DNA from: Campylorhamphus procurvoides | Lineage: Eukaryota; Chordata; Aves; Passeriformes; Dendrocolaptidae | DNA length: 64,000 bases | NCBI GenBank assembly: GCA_013396655.1 | Contig: WBMV01004885.1 | Coordinates: 62,001 to 126,000, forward strand | Direction of reading: 5' to 3' | Shown here: positions 61,301 to 64,000 of the stretch, one piece after another | Layout: each line of letters opens with the position of its first letter | How positions within the stretch are numbered: the first letter of the stretch is position 1 | Position numbers and translations under genes: made by a program | Notes under the pieces: generated by a model | What the model saw: only the letters and a program-made list of their open reading frames with translations | What the model was told of the DNA's origin: nothing | Database searches by the model: none

Positions 61301-64000
61301 ACCTTGATCATGTCTGCATCAATTCCACTGCTAAATGAGGCACTCTTGGCCAGCAGTTGTAACTCAGTGTTGTGATAAGGAATTTAAAATGCTGATGTGC
61401 TCTCTGCAAGCCCAAGGGGACAAAACTCACAATTCTTCCTGAATCTAAGAATTTGGTGGCAACTAGAGCTGTTTCACTGTTCTCCATTCATTTTTTTGTG
61501 TGTTTTTCTTAGCAGAAAGGAGATTGTCCTTTTCCTGTTATTTTCTAGCTACAAATATATGGTTCATGAAATTTATTGTAATATTTTTTATTAAAAAAAT
61601 ACATAATACTGGTAATTACAGAAGGCTTTATCTTCCAATAGTTACAGCATTCTGCTAGTCACCATGGTATGTAAAGCACATAAACAGCCCCCCAAAAGGA
61701 TGTTTCTGTGCATTTAACTTGAAAAGATGCTCTTCTTCAATAAAAGTGTCCCTCATTTACTGGCATTATGTCCTATAACTCTCTTCATTTTGCTTTCCTC
61801 CTCCTTTAAAAAGAATAGATGAATTAAGAGACATCTGCTGTTCACATGAAGATTGATTCCTGCCTAAATTTGTTGTTTGGTTCATGACCCTGAGATAACA
61901 GAGCTCTTTATTTTGCAAGTCTTATGCCTTCTTGGAGATATTTTGTTCATATTTAAAGCAAGCAAAGGAACAGGGAATCATTTTCAGATGGATTCCTCTA
62001 GAGCAAGTGAGAGTAGTCTGCCATTTCAAAGTGTAAATCATAATCTTGCTCATACTTCAGACTCATCCCTGAGACCTCCAGTAAGGGAGAAAAGGTGGCA
62101 AATTCCCCAAACGCTGATGGCTGTGATTCCACCTCTCCCTGCAGCCTCCGAGGGAAGTTCCTACTAAGCTGTTATGTCACAGATAAGTCCATGGTGAGGC
62201 AGAAAAAGAAAAGAGCTTTGCTTTTTTGTTGTGCTCCCCCCTGGCAGCAATGAGCCTGGAAACAGGGAAAGACACTTGGCACAAAAAGAGGGAGAGGAGA
62301 GAGCTGAGAAAGAAGCAGACTGGTTTGGACCATTCTCTTTTCAAAAATACTGTAACACACCATTTCACTTCAAACACATTAAACCTGTGGCATAGAAGAA
62401 ACATAATTGGCAGGTAAAAAATAACAGGGCAATACCTGTTGTGCAGAGCAGGAACTGAAAACTGCCTTTAGGATAGTTTGTTTGGACTAGAGAGAAAAAA
62501 AAACCAAACCCAAAAGAGATCAAAGGGAAAAGAATTAAGCCTTGGTGAGGGAAAACACGAAGATCTAGAAGAGAAAAGGTACAGCAGAGTGAGGCAGCTA
62601 TTTGGTGAGCTCTCCCACTTTGTGTGGATCAAAGGCTGGACTTCAGAAGAGAGAGCTTCTAAGCAAGGGGCAGATTACAGAGCAGGGCAGCACAAACGTC
62701 AGAGAATGGAGAATACAGTTGTACAGGGGGAAGTGAAAAGGAGTCGCTCACAAGGAGGGCTCAAACAAGCACAGCCAATTCTGGAGGCAGCAAGATGGTG
62801 CAGCCCAGCCTTACTAGGTGGCATCAATTTAATCTGAAGAAAACACGAGACAATGATGAGCATTCTGGGAGGAGATCTTACACATGCTTTTCTCCTCAAG
62901 AAGCAAGAGATTTCCTGCACTCCCATTTCGCTGTATTTATCCAAATGCAGGCTGGGATAACAACGCCTCCAACACCAGCAGCCAGGATCTCCCCCCATTC
63001 CTGAAAGCAAGCCTCATTTTTCTCACCTATCTTGGTGGCTCTGATACAACTATATCCACAGTCAAACTGTAATTTTAAGAACGACTTGCACATTTAGAAC
63101 TTTAAAAAATGCAGATCCACAAAAGCATTCTATAAAATGCATTTTCAGTCAGAATAATCAAAGCCATCAAAGGGCAGCAGGCAAATCCCGTTTCTAAAGT
63201 TACTTTCTACTTCAACTAACTGTTTAAATGAAGACTTCATCTAATTATATTCTTTTAAAACAACATAGTATAGCAAGGTATAAAATTACAGACCATAATT
63301 ATGTAAATTTTCTTCTCTTTCAGACTTTTGCGGCCTTCTGCATTAAAATGGATTTAAACCAATAAACTAACAAAAGAAGACTTTTGACTGCAAGATATAC
63401 ATATATTTTTGCATTATTATTGAGCAAATGATTTTCAAGTACAATCCAGTAAAAGCACATTATAGGTGCAATTTAGGCTGGAAATAACTTTTAATTGCCA
63501 GCATGATCTCCTGGCACTGGTTTTTCTAGACAAACAGGTATTTTGCTAAGATTTGCGAGCACAGAAACACATGTCTAGTTAATAATGAGCTGAGAAGGAA
63601 AATGCAGTTAATCCAGGAATGTTTGTATAAAATCCTTGGCAGTGTGGTATTCTGTTCTTCAGCTGCTGGGAGTGCTTTGCTGTAGGACCTCACTCATCCA
63701 TCTTCCCCTCAAGTCCCTGGCAAGTCCACCAATGTCCTTTACCCTTTTGTCTTGTGCAAATTCGAATTACAGACTTTTCTCTATTCAATCATCATTAAAT
63801 GCAAAGATCAAAACATCCCTCTTGTTATAAACTAAGCAAATTCCTCTATTGTAAACGTGATTGCTTTCTCTTCCAAATTCTGTATTTCTGGATCTTTGGC
63901 TGTTTCGTGGTGATTTCATGTTAAAACTCCATGAATTCCAGTTAAATGGAAGGGGCAGGTCCCTCCATAAGCCACCCAGCTGAGCCCACATGGAACGAGC

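Larger units (their letters stand above)
55944..64000. other. Intergenic sequence, no gene seen
   Basis: No exon or transposon was recognised. Small items are a 22-bp duplication at 56649, a C9 run at 57992-58000, and a perfect hairpin at 58293. A lysine- and arginine-rich open frame at 62478-62837 (119 codons) has no family resemblance. Confidence 0.65.

Noticed and set aside
62478..62837. 119-codon basic frame that might be a small DNA-binding protein
   Set aside because: Composition follows the local A/G-rich strand; no motif found.

Overview
The window looks like vertebrate nuclear DNA, most likely from a bird and probably a songbird-like neoavian. It has spliced exons with GT/AG borders, almost no CpG-rich sequence, a CR1 LINE tail ending in the typical ATTCTATGAT-like motif, and a long terminal repeat of a type I recognise from bird genomes. 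There are no bacterial-style operons, tRNA or rRNA genes, or CRISPR arrays.

The only protein-coding gene I can support is the 3' end of CTNNA3 (alpha-T-catenin) on the + strand. Its last three coding exons are at 11102-11207, 12947-13081 and 16320-16607. Together they encode about 175 residues, the distal part of the C-terminal F-actin-binding domain. Bases 1-11101 read as the 3' part of a large upstream intron. The last intron (13082-16319) is mostly a 2.8 kb pyrimidine-only-like tract. That tract holds a 52-bp tandem array of about 29.5 apparently identical copies and a 152-bp array of about 4.7 copies. The 3' UTR has two candidate poly(A) signals, at 16723 and 17745.

From about 17.8 kb to the end (46 kb) I see no gene. 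This fits an intergenic desert 3' of CTNNA3. It contains two insertions of one LTR family: a 3'-truncated copy at 25740-26305 with a 50-bp array, and a near-complete solo LTR at 45306-47016 with 38-bp and 44-bp arrays around a 464-base assembly gap. It also contains a young-looking CR1 3' end (55675-55943, +), older CR1-like fragments on the - strand (38.4 and 40.1 kb, with a third at 5.4 kb inside the CTNNA3 intron), a decayed LINE reverse-transcriptase segment (32.65 kb, +), and a pair of diverged direct repeats of unknown type (27.58 and 28.24 kb). Several short duplications and perfect hairpins are also present.

I found no convincing new biological system. The best leads are the near-perfect 52-bp pyrimidine array in the last CTNNA3 intron and the repeated seeding of different minisatellites inside one LTR family. 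All family names come from reading the sequence and from memory; no database was searched.
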